A stretch of DNA of 64,000 nt from Salicibibacter cibarius (GCF_016495725.1 NZ_CP054705.1:3100001-3164000), one strand, 5' to 3'. Positions 16,229 to 26,540 are shown, counted from the stretch's first letter. Notes: generated from the letters alone by a model not told the origin. Numbers and translations: made by a program.

Positions 16229-17506
16229 CTATTTATTTTCTCCCAACCCTTGGCGCAAATCCTCCGCCAACAGCGACAACAACCCTTCCTGATAGCCGGC
16301 TTTTCGCTTCTCCTGCATGTCGCGTATGACCGGCAGCAGTGCTTCGTTCGTTACATTCAAAAGCTTGGCCATGCGCTCTTCTTCCATATGATTGTCCGAT
16401 AGAGACTTGTGATAGGACGCTATATCCATCCGCCATAATTGAGCGTGACGAGGGTAACGCGCAAGCAGTCGGTCAGCCATCGCGACACCTTCGGGATCGA
16501 TATCACCGGCATAAAAAAGCGTCACGCCGGCGTCAACAAGCATGTCCATCAATTTTAACGCTGCCAGCTTGAATTGGCCGCGCGTGCAAATGAGCGGCGC
16601 GTCGGGAACAGCATCCAATAGACTCGAATACACACCGGAATTTTCCACGATCCATACACGGCCGGCAGTTATCGGATAAACGGCGCTCACCCGTTGCAAT
16701 TCACGAAGGGGAATATTGAGCACGGAACGTGTATCCACAGCCGCCTGCCATAAGGGATGTACGTTTTCCCCAACATCCGCCAACAGATTCGCTACCGAGA
16801 CATCGTTCGTAATATCATCACGAAGAATATAAAAAGATTCCAGAAGCCGTGTCGCCTCTTCACTCCCATTAACGGCAGGAAGCCCGCTTTTGACCTGTAA
16901 AATGTGCATCAAGAGTTTGCCGGCATCATGGTTCATGTCAAACGCGTGCGGATCCCCGCTCACCTTTTGACTAAACACGGGCAACCGGATTGGCTCCTCG
17001 GGAAGGTTTCGAACTGCATCATGAATCACCGGCAGCAACGCAGCTAACCTTCCATTTTCCAACAACCGATACACCCAATGGGTATCCGGACTACGCGCGC
17101 GTAAATAATCGAACCAGAATGCGAGGGCCGGATACTGCCCTTTCCATCGCTCAAGCGCGCGTTCTTCCATGGCGCGCTTTTGTTCATGGCTTTCTTTTTT
17201 GGAAACGATTTTTTCGTCAAAATAGCCTTCCAGCAACGCCCAAACATCTACACCGGCAAATCGTGTCTCGCCCAGCTTCTTTTCAAAGCGAAGCAAATAG
17301 ATCTTCTTTTTTTGTAAAAGTACTTCTTTTGTACTGCCAAAAAAAGCAGCAATCTCCTCGAGCTCCGCGTCTTTGAAATCTGTTATATCGACAGATCCTC
17401 CCACGCGTCCGAGCGATTCCATTTTTTTGCGAAAAAGAGGAAAGAGCCGTCGAAAACCGCTCTTTCCTCGAAAATAGGCTAATGCTTCATCTAACATCTT
17501 TCTCAC
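16229..17506 (-). CDS. jetD: Wadjet type II nuclease subunit JetD (TIGR02679/DUF2399)
   Basis: This 425-residue protein is the last gene of the jet operon. Its C-terminal half is a DUF2399 Toprim-like domain. The first acidic residue is in VWIVENSGVY near 283 and the second group in FYAGDIDPEGVAMA near 333, the E and DxD residues that bind metal. In studied Wadjet systems JetD cuts small circular DNA after the JetABC condensin-like motor extrudes it. It overlaps jetC by 4 bp (ATGA). The motifs are intact, so nuclease activity is expected. Confidence 0.93.
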   Translation of the reverse strand: MRKMLDEALAYFRGKSGFRRLFPLFRKKMESLGRVGGSVDITDFKDAELEEIAAFFGSTKEVLLQKKKIYLLRFEKKLGETRFAGVDVWALLEGYFDEKIVSKKESHEQKRAMEERALERWKGQYPALAFWFDYLRARSPDTHWVYRLLENGRLAALLPVIHDAVRNLPEEPIRLPVFSQKVSGDPHAFDMNHDAGKLLMHILQVKSGLPAVNGSEEATRLLESFYILRDDITNDVSVANLLADVGENVHPLWQAAVDTRSVLNIPLRELQRVSAVYPITAGRVWIVENSGVYSSLLDAVPDAPLICTRGQFKLAALKLMDMLVDAGVTLFYAGDIDPEGVAMADRLLARYPRHAQLWRMDIASYHKSLSDNHMEEERMAKLLNVTNEALLPVIRDMQEKRKAGYQEGLLSLLAEDLRQGLGENK

Positions 17507-20500
17507 ACCTCAACCGGTTCGGGCATTTGCATCGCTATTCTTTCTCCGTTCCAGCGATAACGGATCGTCGTCACGTAATCGGCATTCTTCGCACGCAATA
17601 ATTCATAGATTGAAAGCGACGGAACCGTATCATAGTCGCCCCAGAGCACCTGTGAATTCATAATGTAATCGAACCCGAGTTGTTCGACGACTTCAAACAT
17701 TTCCCGGATATTGTTCTCATCCACGCCCGCGAAGGCTTCGTCCAGGGAAATAATGTAAGGCGCTTGCGGGGACGCTTCTTGATAGCGGGAATAGCAAGCG
17801 GTAAAAAGCGGAATGTACATGGCCAATGCTTTTTCGCCCCCGCTGAATTTATAAAACTGATTATTGGAAAGTTCACGGACCGGTTCGTTCGTCCGTTGAA
17901 AATAAATCTTGAACGAAAACCATTTTCGGTAGTCGAGGACTTCTTTTAACACTTGCAAAAGGGTTTCCCCGTCCCCCTCGTCTTGAATCATCTGTTTCGC
18001 ACGCGCAATCTTCGAACGAAAATGAGTCGTGATCCGCTCCAAATCTTCGTCTTTCAGCAATTGGGCGTCTTGTTTCAAATGATGTACGAGATCCCGGGTG
18101 TCCATCTCATCTTCCGACTCTGCCGTGCGCGGCTTCCATTTGATTGAAAACGTCAGGCCGGAAGAAATGTTGCGACTGCCCATGATTTTGTTCATTTCTT
18201 TCGTCCACATTTCTGCGCGGCGAATGCGGCTGCGCAGCTTCATGCCGACGGACTTAAATAATATTTCTTCGTACAGCTCTTTATCCGCTTCATTTAATAT
18301 ATCTTGCTGGCGTTCTTGCTCTTCTTTAACATAAGCGGCGACAGCATACGGACTGACAGATTGGCCGCGCATGTACAATTCGACCATGCGCCGTTCCGAT
18401 TTCGTTTCCCACGTCCGGAGCATCATTTGTTCTTCTTCGGATTGATACGCTTCCAGCTCTTCAGGGAGACTTTCCGAGACCGTATAATCCTTCATGCGAT
18501 ATTCCATCAGATCCGTTTGCTGTTCGTGAAACTGGTTCGTCAGCTGCCGTTCAAACGTGGCAGCATTTTGGTCTTTTACGAGCGCCCCGTATTGCTTCAT
18601 CGTTTCCGTTACAAGTTCGCTGAAGGATTGCGGGCCATCTTGGCCAAAAACAAAGCCGCGTTTCCACTCCTTCTCAACGGTCGCGTGCCAGAGGTTACGT
18701 AATTGACGTGTGAACGCAATCGCCCGTTCTTTCTCCTGGATCTCATTATCGCCATTTTCGGCATGGACGCGCTTGGCGGGGACGGTTTGTTTTTTCTCGT
18801 CAAGCCCTTTGCGCACCTCTTGTAAACGCGTTTGCACACGTTGGATTTCTTCGCGAAGGTCTTGGACGCCTGCAGAGGCCAGTTGCTTTTCCAGTTGTTC
18901 AATGTTTAAGCGAATGCTGCTAAGCTCAGCGTTTTCGTGATTGTACTCCCCTTTTAACTCATCGACGTCTGCTTTTAACTCTTCAAGCCGCTCACTGAGC
19001 TCTGTCAACCGTTCCGTCGTTCGCTCTTTGCGGTCGTGCAACCGTTGGAGCATGAGCAGGTCTTGCGTGTAGGCGGTCATGTTTTCCTTGGCACGGCGGT
19101 AAATTTGCCAATCAGCCTGGAGCTCGACATCTCTTGTCTTTTCCCCAACCTCCTGCTTTTTCTCTCTTAATTCCCGGTCCAATTGTTTCGAGGTTTCCAC
19201 TAACCGTTCCACCCGTTGGTTCAAGTGGCTGAGATTAGCGCGTGTCGTTTCCAGTTGCCGCCAGATTTCCCGCAAATCGCTGTCATCAGGAAATGTTTGC
19301 AAGTTGGATTCCAAAGCTTTCATTTTTTCTTCCGCGGCATTCTTTATTTTTTCAACGTGCTCACGGGTCGATTGTACGCTTGTAATCTCTTCCTGCAGGC
19401 GTTCGATTTGTTCCTCGCGATACCTGGCACGGGCGGTGCGGCCAACGAAACGGACTTGCTCCAAAGGCTGGGCATGCCCTTTCAAGAGTCCAATCCGATA
19501 ACTGCCATCAAGATCAAATGAGGCCCCTTCTTCATTTTCGCTGCCGATCATGATACTTCGGAGCGCGTCATCAATGGTTTCAGCGCTCAACTGGCTGTTG
19601 TCAGGTAGTTCCGGGCGAAGATAATCGGCAAGGGTTGGCACCATCATTTTCGGCTGCGGCATGAGCACACGGTCGTGGGTCAGGCTGAAATCGTTCCCGT
19701 CGGTTACGAGCGCATCTAACAGGCCGGCGTCAATGAGCGCGGATTCAATTCGAACGCGCGTGTCCTCCGGCACATCATCCAAAAATTCAACCGACGCATA
19801 CAACGCTTCAAAGGCAACGCCCTTTTCTTTTAAGCGGCGGCGCGCTTCGATCGTTGCTTCCTGTGTATCCGGCTCAGGGTCCTTTTTCGTTTTCCAAGCG
19901 TGTAATTCATCTTCCAGTTCTGTCTTCTGTCTGTCGAGCTCGCCAATCTCGACATCACGTTTAGCGATGATTGTTTTTTGCTTGCTGACAAATTGATCGG
20001 TTAACGCGCGGAAAGGGGCGCGCACATCCTCGTAATTGCTATCGGCGTACAGTTGGTAGATCATGCGCGTGGCTTGCTGAAAAGCAGCTTCCCCGTCGTC
20101 ACGTAACAGTTCAGAGGCTTCCAGCCACGTACGGATCGCCGCGGCTTGTTTTTCTTTTTCCTCATCGAAGGTTCGTGTCCACTCCCGTTCTTCATGGCGG
20201 ACTTGCTCGAGGTGCTGCTGTTCCTCGTCCAACTCTTTCTTCTGAGCCATCACCTTTTCTTTCAAATCGGCAAACGCGCGCAACGTTTCTTCGCCGTCGG
20301 CGAGCAGGCGTTCGTGCTGTTTCGCTTCTTTTTCCCAGAGCATAAACTCGAAAATCTCGTCATCTGTTTTTTTGTAGTCATCCGCATTTTGCGTATGGCT
20401 CGAAAAAGCTGCGTCATCCGCCAGTGTTTCCAGCTTTTCCAATTGATCCTGTACGTCTTGATTCACGCGCGCGGCCTCTGCTTCTACCTCCCGAATGCGC

Positions 20501-21624
20501 GTCTTCGTATCAAGTTCTTGCTGTTCTTTGGTTTCTTGTTTTGCCTCGAGAGCTTCGACTTTTTGTTGCTGGCGTTTCTCGCGCTCGCGTTCGCCGCTCA
20601 ATTCCTTTTCCATGTCCCACACTTCATGGGTGCTTAGGCGTTCTTCATGTTTGACGAGCGTATCTTGTTCAAGGCCGAGCTGTTCGATCTCCTCTTCCAA
20701 ACCGGAAATGTCCGCGAGGAGGGTTTCCTGGCGTTCTTGCATCTCCACTAAAAGCTTCTCATCCTTGGCGAGGCGTTTATCCGCTTTTTGATATTCATCG
20801 ACTTGATCGGCCAAGAGCCGTTGATTGTAACGGTCATAAGCTTTGTTCAACTTGCCTAATGCGTCCTGCTCCCGATCGAGTTGCTCCATTTGCTGCTTCG
20901 TTTGGTCCATCTGTTCAATCGTGTCCGACAAATGGCGCAAATCTTCGTCCGTGAGCGGAGGCAAAGCCGCTTCCAAAATTTCATAGATTGCCGTCGGCCG
21001 ATAATCTTTTGATAGTTTCGGGCTGCGGATTTGTATTAAAAGCTTAATCAATTCTTCGTAAGCATCAAGCGTTGAGAAACCAAACACGTGGCGATTGACG
21101 AGTTTCATATAGTCATGTTGCGTTTGCACAACCGTCCCGCCATCCGCCATTCGATGTTCAAGTTCCACTCGGGAAAGGGGGATTTTTTTGTCTTTTTCTT
21201 TTTTATATAGAAAAAAATCCTTGCCAATACGACGATTATCAGTGATGACGAACCCCCAAAATTTCATCTGCTTATGGCGCTTCGCCTGCAGGCCAATGCC
21301 CGTCGTAACGTATTGATCGCTGTTCGCCCGTTTATATTCAATGAATAAATAACCGGTCCGTTCATCCCGATCAACGACTTCCTGCTCGCCGAGCAAGTAA
21401 TCTTCCATGCGCCGCGCCCGGCTACCGAACGGGTCCAAACGGTCCGGCGACTTGCGGCCGTCGAGAAGCACCGGCAGGAAGCTTTGCATCGTTACCGATT
21501 TTCCCGAGCCGTTGCTGCCGCGGAGCAAGAGCTTACCGTCTTCGAAATCAAACGTTTCCTCATCGTAATACCAAAAGTTCAAAAGGCCTGCCCGATTCAT
21601 TTGCCACTTATTTTCCGCACTCAT
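17503..21624 (-). CDS. jetC: Wadjet type II SMC-like ATPase JetC (TIGR02680, MukB-related)
   Basis: This 1373-residue SMC-like ATPase has Walker A (RGSNGSGKS) near residues 34-42 and long coiled coils from about 240 to 1000 with a hinge-like region near 560-660. The ABC signature (FSGGEKALAM) is near 1260 and Walker B (IISLDEAFAG) near 1293. It would be the loop-extruding motor of the JetABC complex, with JetA as kleisin and JetB as KITE subunit. It overlaps both neighbours by 4 bp, giving tight translational coupling. No lesion is seen. Confidence 0.95.
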   Translation of the reverse strand: MSAENKWQMNRAGLLNFWYYDEETFDFEDGKLLLRGSNGSGKSVTMQSFLPVLLDGRKSPDRLDPFGSRARRMEDYLLGEQEVVDRDERTGYLFIEYKRANSDQYVTTGIGLQAKRHKQMKFWGFVITDNRRIGKDFFLYKKEKDKKIPLSRVELEHRMADGGTVVQTQHDYMKLVNRHVFGFSTLDAYEELIKLLIQIRSPKLSKDYRPTAIYEILEAALPPLTDEDLRHLSDTIEQMDQTKQQMEQLDREQDALGKLNKAYDRYNQRLLADQVDEYQKADKRLAKDEKLLVEMQERQETLLADISGLEEEIEQLGLEQDTLVKHEERLSTHEVWDMEKELSGEREREKRQQQKVEALEAKQETKEQQELDTKTRIREVEAEAARVNQDVQDQLEKLETLADDAAFSSHTQNADDYKKTDDEIFEFMLWEKEAKQHERLLADGEETLRAFADLKEKVMAQKKELDEEQQHLEQVRHEEREWTRTFDEEKEKQAAAIRTWLEASELLRDDGEAAFQQATRMIYQLYADSNYEDVRAPFRALTDQFVSKQKTIIAKRDVEIGELDRQKTELEDELHAWKTKKDPEPDTQEATIEARRRLKEKGVAFEALYASVEFLDDVPEDTRVRIESALIDAGLLDALVTDGNDFSLTHDRVLMPQPKMMVPTLADYLRPELPDNSQLSAETIDDALRSIMIGSENEEGASFDLDGSYRIGLLKGHAQPLEQVRFVGRTARARYREEQIERLQEEITSVQSTREHVEKIKNAAEEKMKALESNLQTFPDDSDLREIWRQLETTRANLSHLNQRVERLVETSKQLDRELREKKQEVGEKTRDVELQADWQIYRRAKENMTAYTQDLLMLQRLHDRKERTTERLTELSERLEELKADVDELKGEYNHENAELSSIRLNIEQLEKQLASAGVQDLREEIQRVQTRLQEVRKGLDEKKQTVPAKRVHAENGDNEIQEKERAIAFTRQLRNLWHATVEKEWKRGFVFGQDGPQSFSELVTETMKQYGALVKDQNAATFERQLTNQFHEQQTDLMEYRMKDYTVSESLPEELEAYQSEEEQMMLRTWETKSERRMVELYMRGQSVSPYAVAAYVKEEQERQQDILNEADKELYEEILFKSVGMKLRSRIRRAEMWTKEMNKIMGSRNISSGLTFSIKWKPRTAESEDEMDTRDLVHHLKQDAQLLKDEDLERITTHFRSKIARAKQMIQDEGDGETLLQVLKEVLDYRKWFSFKIYFQRTNEPVRELSNNQFYKFSGGEKALAMYIPLFTACYSRYQEASPQAPYIISLDEAFAGVDENNIREMFEVVEQLGFDYIMNSQVLWGDYDTVPSLSIYELLRAKNADYVTTIRYRWNGERIAMQMPEPVEV

Positions 21625-22769
21625 GAGGACGCCTCCTTGTCGTAATCGCGGGGATAAACCCCGTACATCCGTCCGAATCCTGATTGCAACACGAGAATGC
21701 CCGCTTCATGTTCCAAGTAAGCCATTTCCCAACTTTCGAGGGTATCAATGATGTCTTGGGTAATCGCCCGCGACGTCGCTTCCCGGTAATGCTTGCTCCA
21801 GCCATGCCCGACTTTCGTCTGCAACTTCTCCGCCAATTGTTCAACTTCCGGGAGTGGCAAGCGGATGTCGCCTAATTCCGTCACCTCGTAACGATCGAGT
21901 TCCGTTCTAATCTCGGACGCCATATGCAAAAGAACATCCATAATCCCTTTTTGATCCGGAAACAGCGTATAGCGTTGTTTTCGTTCATGCATGACGAGCA
22001 TCGCCGCATTTTTATACAATTCCAGCGAAAAAGGGGTGTGGGCTTCGAAGTCATCGCGCAGCCGGTTTCGATACTTGCGCAAGTAAGCAAAATCAAAATC
22101 CGATTCCGATTCCCGGTAAACGACCGGCGACAGCATCAATTTCCGATACACCCGCTTCCGGCGCTCGTCTTCGGCATGCCGTTCCCACTCGCTTTCGAGA
22201 AGGTCGTCGATGGACTGAAAGCGAACTAAATCATCCGAATATGTGCGCATGAAATAGCGGGCATACACGGTCACTTCATAGAGCACGTCTTCGTCTTCGT
22301 TATAGGCAAACTGATCGACATCGCCATCCACCGTCTTAATAATCGACAGCTCGACCATCATTTTCAACGCACGCACGAGCGCTTTGCGGTGTCGGTACAT
22401 CGTCCAATCGAGGGGCAACGTGCCGGGATACATCTCGGCGATGTCATCAGCCAAATCGGAAAGCAAAAACTGCTCGTCGACAGAGCGCCGTTCGGTAAAT
22501 GCCAGTCCGCAACAAAAAATGCCGTAATCCATCGGCTCCTTAAAAGCTTGAATTCCCATCCACTGTTTAGGTTCAACCGGTATTTTTTCAAGCTTGATAA
22601 AATGTTGGTGAATGATGAGGTCGAAGCCGAATTTATCGGCAACATAGCGCTTCAGGGCGTGTTCCCGCTCACGAATCATCTGGTAAGCGTCCGGATCCTT
22701 CGCCCGAACAATCCAAAAGCGCTCAAACAAAAGCGCGAGCGCGTCCGTCGCTTTTTCATCGAATTCCAT
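21621..22769 (-). CDS. jetB: Wadjet type II subunit JetB (TIGR02678/DUF2398, KITE-like)
   Basis: This 382-residue protein starts at ATG 22769 after GGGGGTGAGCACCG. It matches the TIGR02678/DUF2398 pattern: an N-terminal ALLFERFWIVRAKDPDAYQMI, then WMGIQAFKEPMDYGIFCCGLAF and a winged-helix C-terminal half. It should bridge the JetC heads with JetA. The gap to jetA is 84 bp, the only real spacer in the operon, and holds a two-unit TCTGGCA repeat and a heptamer repeat. The stop overlaps jetC. Confidence 0.92.
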   Translation of the reverse strand: MEFDEKATDALALLFERFWIVRAKDPDAYQMIREREHALKRYVADKFGFDLIIHQHFIKLEKIPVEPKQWMGIQAFKEPMDYGIFCCGLAFTERRSVDEQFLLSDLADDIAEMYPGTLPLDWTMYRHRKALVRALKMMVELSIIKTVDGDVDQFAYNEDEDVLYEVTVYARYFMRTYSDDLVRFQSIDDLLESEWERHAEDERRKRVYRKLMLSPVVYRESESDFDFAYLRKYRNRLRDDFEAHTPFSLELYKNAAMLVMHERKQRYTLFPDQKGIMDVLLHMASEIRTELDRYEVTELGDIRLPLPEVEQLAEKLQTKVGHGWSKHYREATSRAITQDIIDTLESWEMAYLEHEAGILVLQSGFGRMYGVYPRDYDKEASS

Positions 22770-22799
22770 CGGTGCTCACCCCCTTCTCGGGTCGGATAT

Positions 22800-22835
22800 T
22801 CTGGCATTTTCCGAGCATAATCTGGCACTTCCGCG
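22800..22835 (+). repeat. Two-unit TCTGGCA repeat, 21-bp step, inside the jet operon
   Basis: TCTGGCA at 22800 and 22821 are exactly 21 bp apart, each followed by a TTCCG-containing stretch. It lies in the jetA-jetB spacer and is therefore transcribed. The core matches the array at 13042-13096. Confidence 0.5.
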
Positions 22836-22843
22836 GGACGGGC

Positions 22844-22871
22844 TTCCCACTTCTCACATCCCACTTCCCAC
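22844..22871 (+). repeat. Four 7-bp repeats across the jetA stop codon
   Basis: TTCCCAC, TTCTCAC, ATCCCAC and TTCCCAC stand in tandem. The jetA stop (22854-22856) lies inside the second unit, so a change in unit number would alter the JetA C-terminus (now ...EVGSGM) and the distance to jetB. Confidence 0.7.
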
Positions 22872-24347
22872 CTCTAAAAACTCAAACGTCACATCCGGCA
22901 ACTCCAACTCGCCGTCATCACTATTTAGGGTCGTTTTTGATTCCGGGTGTACATGCACTTTCACATCTTGGCCAAACTCCGTTTTCACTCGCCGGTCCGT
23001 TTGCACCATCGCTTTTGATATCCATGCTAAGAATAACTTCCGTACCGGCGTTTCCACGAATGTAAGATCACTGAGCTGGATTTGATTGCCTTGCACGTAG
23101 TGTTCCAGAATTTCTTGTTCCCGTTGCCGTTGCTGCAAATGCTCGCGAAGTTGCTGTTCTTTCGCTTCACGGTGTTCGACGACCGCGCCTGCTTTCGTTT
23201 TTTCCCCGTAGTTCACGATTCTAGGAACGGTTTCATGCACACTTGCCGGCGCTTGCCACACGTCTGTATAAATATCTTCGGTTAACGCCGGATCGGCGAG
23301 TAAGTGCTTTGTATGAGAGACGCCGAACGCCACAGACGATAGCTTGTGAGCCTCGTTAATGTCCGGTAAACTGTCAAACCATTCGGCCAAATGCAAGTAA
23401 TCTTGCCTCCGGCTTTGAAAATGTTGATTTCGCTCTCCGAGACGTTGCACCGTCCGTGTCACCCGGCGAATTGTTTCGTTTGTCCGCTCCTGCAGCTTGT
23501 CAAACTCGCTTTCGTACTGGGAAGACCCCAAAAACCAAGCGGCAAGATTCCCCCATTTTTCGCGATATTCAAGATACGGGTTTTCCTGCTCTTCCTCTTC
23601 GAAGCGAAAAACTTGCCTTTTGTGGCGAATGACCCGGTTGAAAAAGGCCTCCATCGTGTTCCCATCGAGGGTACGAAGCAGATCCTGTATTTGCAGAGCC
23701 GTTCGCTGCAGGGAAATAATAAAATCACGCAAATACGTCGTGAACTGGTCTTTATAAAGGAGGAACGCCTCCGTTTGCATGCGCTCATTCGCATTCTCGC
23801 TATCTATGTAAGCAAAATAATCCGACGTGTTTTGCGTAATTTGGCGAATGTACATCATAACGTCATCCCAAAGCTGGGCGCATTCTTCATCCGTTTCTTC
23901 TTTGTTCGAGCGTACGATCTCATCAATTCTGACGAGCACTTGATAGAGGCGTTCAAACTGCGAACGTTCAAGCGATCCGCCGAATTGATCGCCCTGTTGC
24001 TCCATGCGCAGCATCATGCGTTCAAACTCCACCGTGTAGGGCGTGCATTGATAACGAAAACGCTTCTTTTTAAATTCCTCGACCGTATTGACTTTGCCCG
24101 TCTCCTGCTGAGTCGACAAATTTCCCCATTTCACCAATTGCTCGAGATCTTGCTGGAGCTCTTCCAGTGAATAGTCCGCAAAGCTCGCGTCCTCTTGCAA
24201 ATGAGCGTGAATCTCCTCTGCAAACAAAAACTGCCGCATGCGTTCATGTTGAATATAGCAATAACGTAAAATGGTCCGATAACTCGAAGCCTTTTCGGCG
24301 GCGAGGTACGTCGCTTCCCTCACACGCTTCTTCACACTATGCTGCAC
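22854..24347 (-). CDS. jetA: Wadjet type II subunit JetA (TIGR02677/DUF2397, kleisin-like)
   Basis: This protein of about 497 residues matches TIGR02677/DUF2397. It has an N-terminal winged-helix region (ASSYRTILRYCYIQHERMRQFL), central helices and a C-terminal domain with DLTFVETPVRKLFLAWI. It is first in jetABCD and would be the kleisin closing the JetC ring. GTG 24347 is chosen because AGGAGG lies nine bases upstream and the promoter's -10 lies inside the longer frame that would start at 24395. The last codons fall in a 7-bp repeat. Confidence 0.92.
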   Translation of the reverse strand: MQHSVKKRVREATYLAAEKASSYRTILRYCYIQHERMRQFLFAEEIHAHLQEDASFADYSLEELQQDLEQLVKWGNLSTQQETGKVNTVEEFKKKRFRYQCTPYTVEFERMMLRMEQQGDQFGGSLERSQFERLYQVLVRIDEIVRSNKEETDEECAQLWDDVMMYIRQITQNTSDYFAYIDSENANERMQTEAFLLYKDQFTTYLRDFIISLQRTALQIQDLLRTLDGNTMEAFFNRVIRHKRQVFRFEEEEQENPYLEYREKWGNLAAWFLGSSQYESEFDKLQERTNETIRRVTRTVQRLGERNQHFQSRRQDYLHLAEWFDSLPDINEAHKLSSVAFGVSHTKHLLADPALTEDIYTDVWQAPASVHETVPRIVNYGEKTKAGAVVEHREAKEQQLREHLQQRQREQEILEHYVQGNQIQLSDLTFVETPVRKLFLAWISKAMVQTDRRVKTEFGQDVKVHVHPESKTTLNSDDGELELPDVTFEFLEVGSGM

Positions 24348-24381
24348 GGCGGAGCGCCTCCTCGGTCTTTTTCTATCATTT

Positions 24382-24390
24382 ATTGTAACA
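24382..24390 (-). promoter_or_regulatory. Extended -10 promoter for the jet operon
   Basis: On the minus strand TGTTACAAT is an extended -10 element about 35 bases before the jetA GTG. No clear -35 is visible; the sequence upstream is an alternating ATGCATGCATG stretch. Confidence 0.4.
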
Positions 24391-24437
24391 TGCATGCATG
24401 AAAAATAGAATATCGTCGGAGGATGGGCATCCCCCTT

Positions 24438-24935
24438 TCACTGCTGTTTTTTGCTCTTCGGATCTTTCGCCGACAGTTTCGCGTACATGTCTTCCCCGTA
24501 CTCGGTTTGCAAATCCCTTACCGAAGAACGCTGCTGCTCATTTTCCGGTTCCGGCGGAGCCGTGGACTGATTTTCTTCATCCCCCGATGGGCTGTTGAAA
24601 AATCGCCGCCGCATATACATATGAAAGAAAATTTCACTCCCTGTTAAAATAAGCGCGACAATAAAAGATGGAATGCCTAAGGCCATCGGTTGTTCAATGA
24701 AAAAGAACCCAAGAATCCATACGCCCGCCCACGCGAGGAAAAAATCAGCGATAATTGCTGTTACATCTTTAATGCCCGGCAAAATGAATACATCTCCCAG
24801 AAACGATACAACGGTTAAAATCAAGCTAATGGCTAAAACATTTGAAAATGCAACGTCGAAAAATCCACCTAAAACGACCCAGATAACGACGAGCATCATC
24901 CCAAATTTTATGCCTATTCCTGCAAAATACTTCAT
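24438..24935 (-). CDS. YndM family (DUF2512) membrane protein
   Basis: This protein of about 165 residues starts at ATG 24935 after AAGGAGGGAAAGA. It has four membrane segments in the first 110 residues (MKYFAGIGIKFGMMLVVIWV...) and a charged cytoplasmic tail of about 55 residues. This is the DUF2512/YndM pattern of bacilli. The function is unknown. It lies between the jet operon and an aldehyde dehydrogenase that runs the other way. Confidence 0.82.
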   Translation of the reverse strand: MKYFAGIGIKFGMMLVVIWVVLGGFFDVAFSNVLAISLILTVVSFLGDVFILPGIKDVTAIIADFFLAWAGVWILGFFFIEQPMALGIPSFIVALILTGSEIFFHMYMRRRFFNSPSGDEENQSTAPPEPENEQQRSSVRDLQTEYGEDMYAKLSAKDPKSKKQQ

Positions 24936-25099
24936 TCTTTCCCTCCTTGATTTTCTATTATTATTGCCGTTGTATTTTTCTTTATCCCTATAAAAATTCA
25001 CTGTTAATTTTTTGTTTTCTGAGTTATCTTCCTGTATAGTTTTACTTGATAGCTTTACGGGTATACAATCCCTACGACCAAAATAAAGGAGTGGATCGA

Positions 25100-26524
25100 A
25101 TGCGCAATTATATGAAACATTACATTAATGGCGAGTGGGTTGAATCCACCGGCTCAGAGACAATGGATGTGATTAACCCGGCAACGGAAGAAGTGGTCGG
25201 AAAAATCAGCTTAGGCACTCAGGAAGACTTAGATCGTGCCGTACAAGCGGCGCGTGCTGCTTTTCCTTCCTTTTCCGCAACATCAAAAGAATATCGTGTT
25301 GAACTTCTTGAAACCATTGCCGAGGAATACAAAAAACGTAAAAAAGATATCGTGGCGGCGATCACCGAAGAACTGGGTTCGCCCGTAGGCATGTCGGATA
25401 ACGTTCATTACCAAATGGGACTCGCCCATTTTGAAACAGCGGCACAGCAGCTGAAAGAATTTGAATTCACGGAAAGACGCGGCGAAACATTGATCAAAAA
25501 AGAACCGATTGGCGTTAGCGGCTTAATCACGCCGTGGAACTTTCCGACTAATCAAACGTCAACGAAAATAGCAAGTGCCTTCGCCGCCGGGAGTCCCGTC
25601 GTCCTAAAACCGGCAGAGCTCACGCCTTTCGCGGCGGTCATTTTAGCGGAAATCTTTGAAGCAGCCGGCGTTCCCAAAGGAGTCTTTAACCTCGTCAACG
25701 GGACGGGCGAGACGATCGGCAACGGCATCAGCTCTCATCCCGACATTGATTTTGTTTCCTTTACCGGCTCCGGTGCCGTCGGTCAAAAAGTGTCCGAAAA
25801 CGCGGCCAAGACGATCAAGAAAGTCGCGTTGGAACTTGGCGGAAAATCCCCGATGGTCATTCTCGATGATGCCGATCCGAAAAAAGCTGCCAAAGCCGCT
25901 GTGACGAACCTCGTTATGAACACCGGCCAAGCGTGTAATGCCGCGACGCGCACGCTCGTTCCGAATGCCATGCACGATGAATTCATCGAGGCCGTAAAAG
26001 AAGTGTTGCCCGGCTACCCAGTCGGCGATCCCCATGGACCTAATATGGTCGGACCTTTAGCGGCTGAGAAACAATGGGACCGTGTCCAAGGGTATATAGA
26101 TAAAGGCGTCGAAGAAGGCGCGAAAATCGTCATCGGCGGCACTGGGAAGCCTGATGGTCTTGAAAAAGGCTATTATGTAAAGCCGACCGTTTTCACCGAT
26201 GTTAAAAATGACATGGTCATTGCCCAAGAAGAAATATTCGGCCCTGTAATGTCGGTGATTACGTACGATGATCTTGACGAAGCCGTCGATATTGCCAACG
26301 ATACGATCTATGGGCTACAGGGATATGTTGTCGGTGAAGACGAAGAAACGCTCCAAAATGTTGCTTCCCGCATTCAAGCAGGCCGTATCACCATCAACAA
26401 TGCGAAAATGGACTTTACCGCGCCGTTCGGCGGTTACAAACAGTCCGGTGTCGGACGCGAATGGGGCGACTTCGGCATTGAAGAATATCTCGAAGTGAAG
26501 GCTGTACTCGGAATGCCTTCTTAA
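25100..26524 (+). CDS. NAD(P)-dependent aldehyde dehydrogenase
   Basis: This 474-residue protein has all ALDH landmarks: PWNFP near residue 150, FTGSGAVGQ, the general-base glutamate in [10 protein letters not shown] near 247 and the nucleophilic cysteine in [12 protein letters not shown] near 278. It oxidises an aldehyde to an acid; the substrate is not evident. ATG 25100 follows AAAGGAGTGGATCGA; an upstream extension lacks a site. It is monocistronic with a terminator. Resemblance is to the broad-specificity bacillus group rather than betaine-aldehyde dehydrogenase. Confidence 0.92.
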   Translation: MRNYMKHYINGEWVESTGSETMDVINPATEEVVGKISLGTQEDLDRAVQAARAAFPSFSATSKEYRVELLETIAEEYKKRKKDIVAAITEELGSPVGMSDNVHYQMGLAHFETAAQQLKEFEFTERRGETLIKKEPIGVSGLITPWNFPTNQTSTKIASAFAAGSPVVLKPAELTPFAAVILAEIFEAAGVPKGVFNLVNGTGETIGNGISSHPDIDFVSFTGSGAVGQKVSENAAKTIKKVALELGGKSPMVILDDADPKKAAKAAVTNLVMNTGQACNAATRTLVPNAMHDEFIEAVKEVLPGYPVGDPHGPNMVGPLAAEKQWDRVQGYIDKGVEEGAKIVIGGTGKPDGLEKGYYVKPTVFTDVKNDMVIAQEEIFGPVMSVITYDDLDEAVDIANDTIYGLQGYVVGEDEETLQNVASRIQAGRITINNAKMDFTAPFGGYKQSGVGREWGDFGIEEYLEVKAVLGMPS

Positions 26525-26540
26525 AATCCCAAGCATCCTG

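Noticed and set aside
23391-24170. Long plus-strand frame opposite jetA
   Set aside because: Shadow frame caused by codon bias of jetA; no start signal or protein-like composition.
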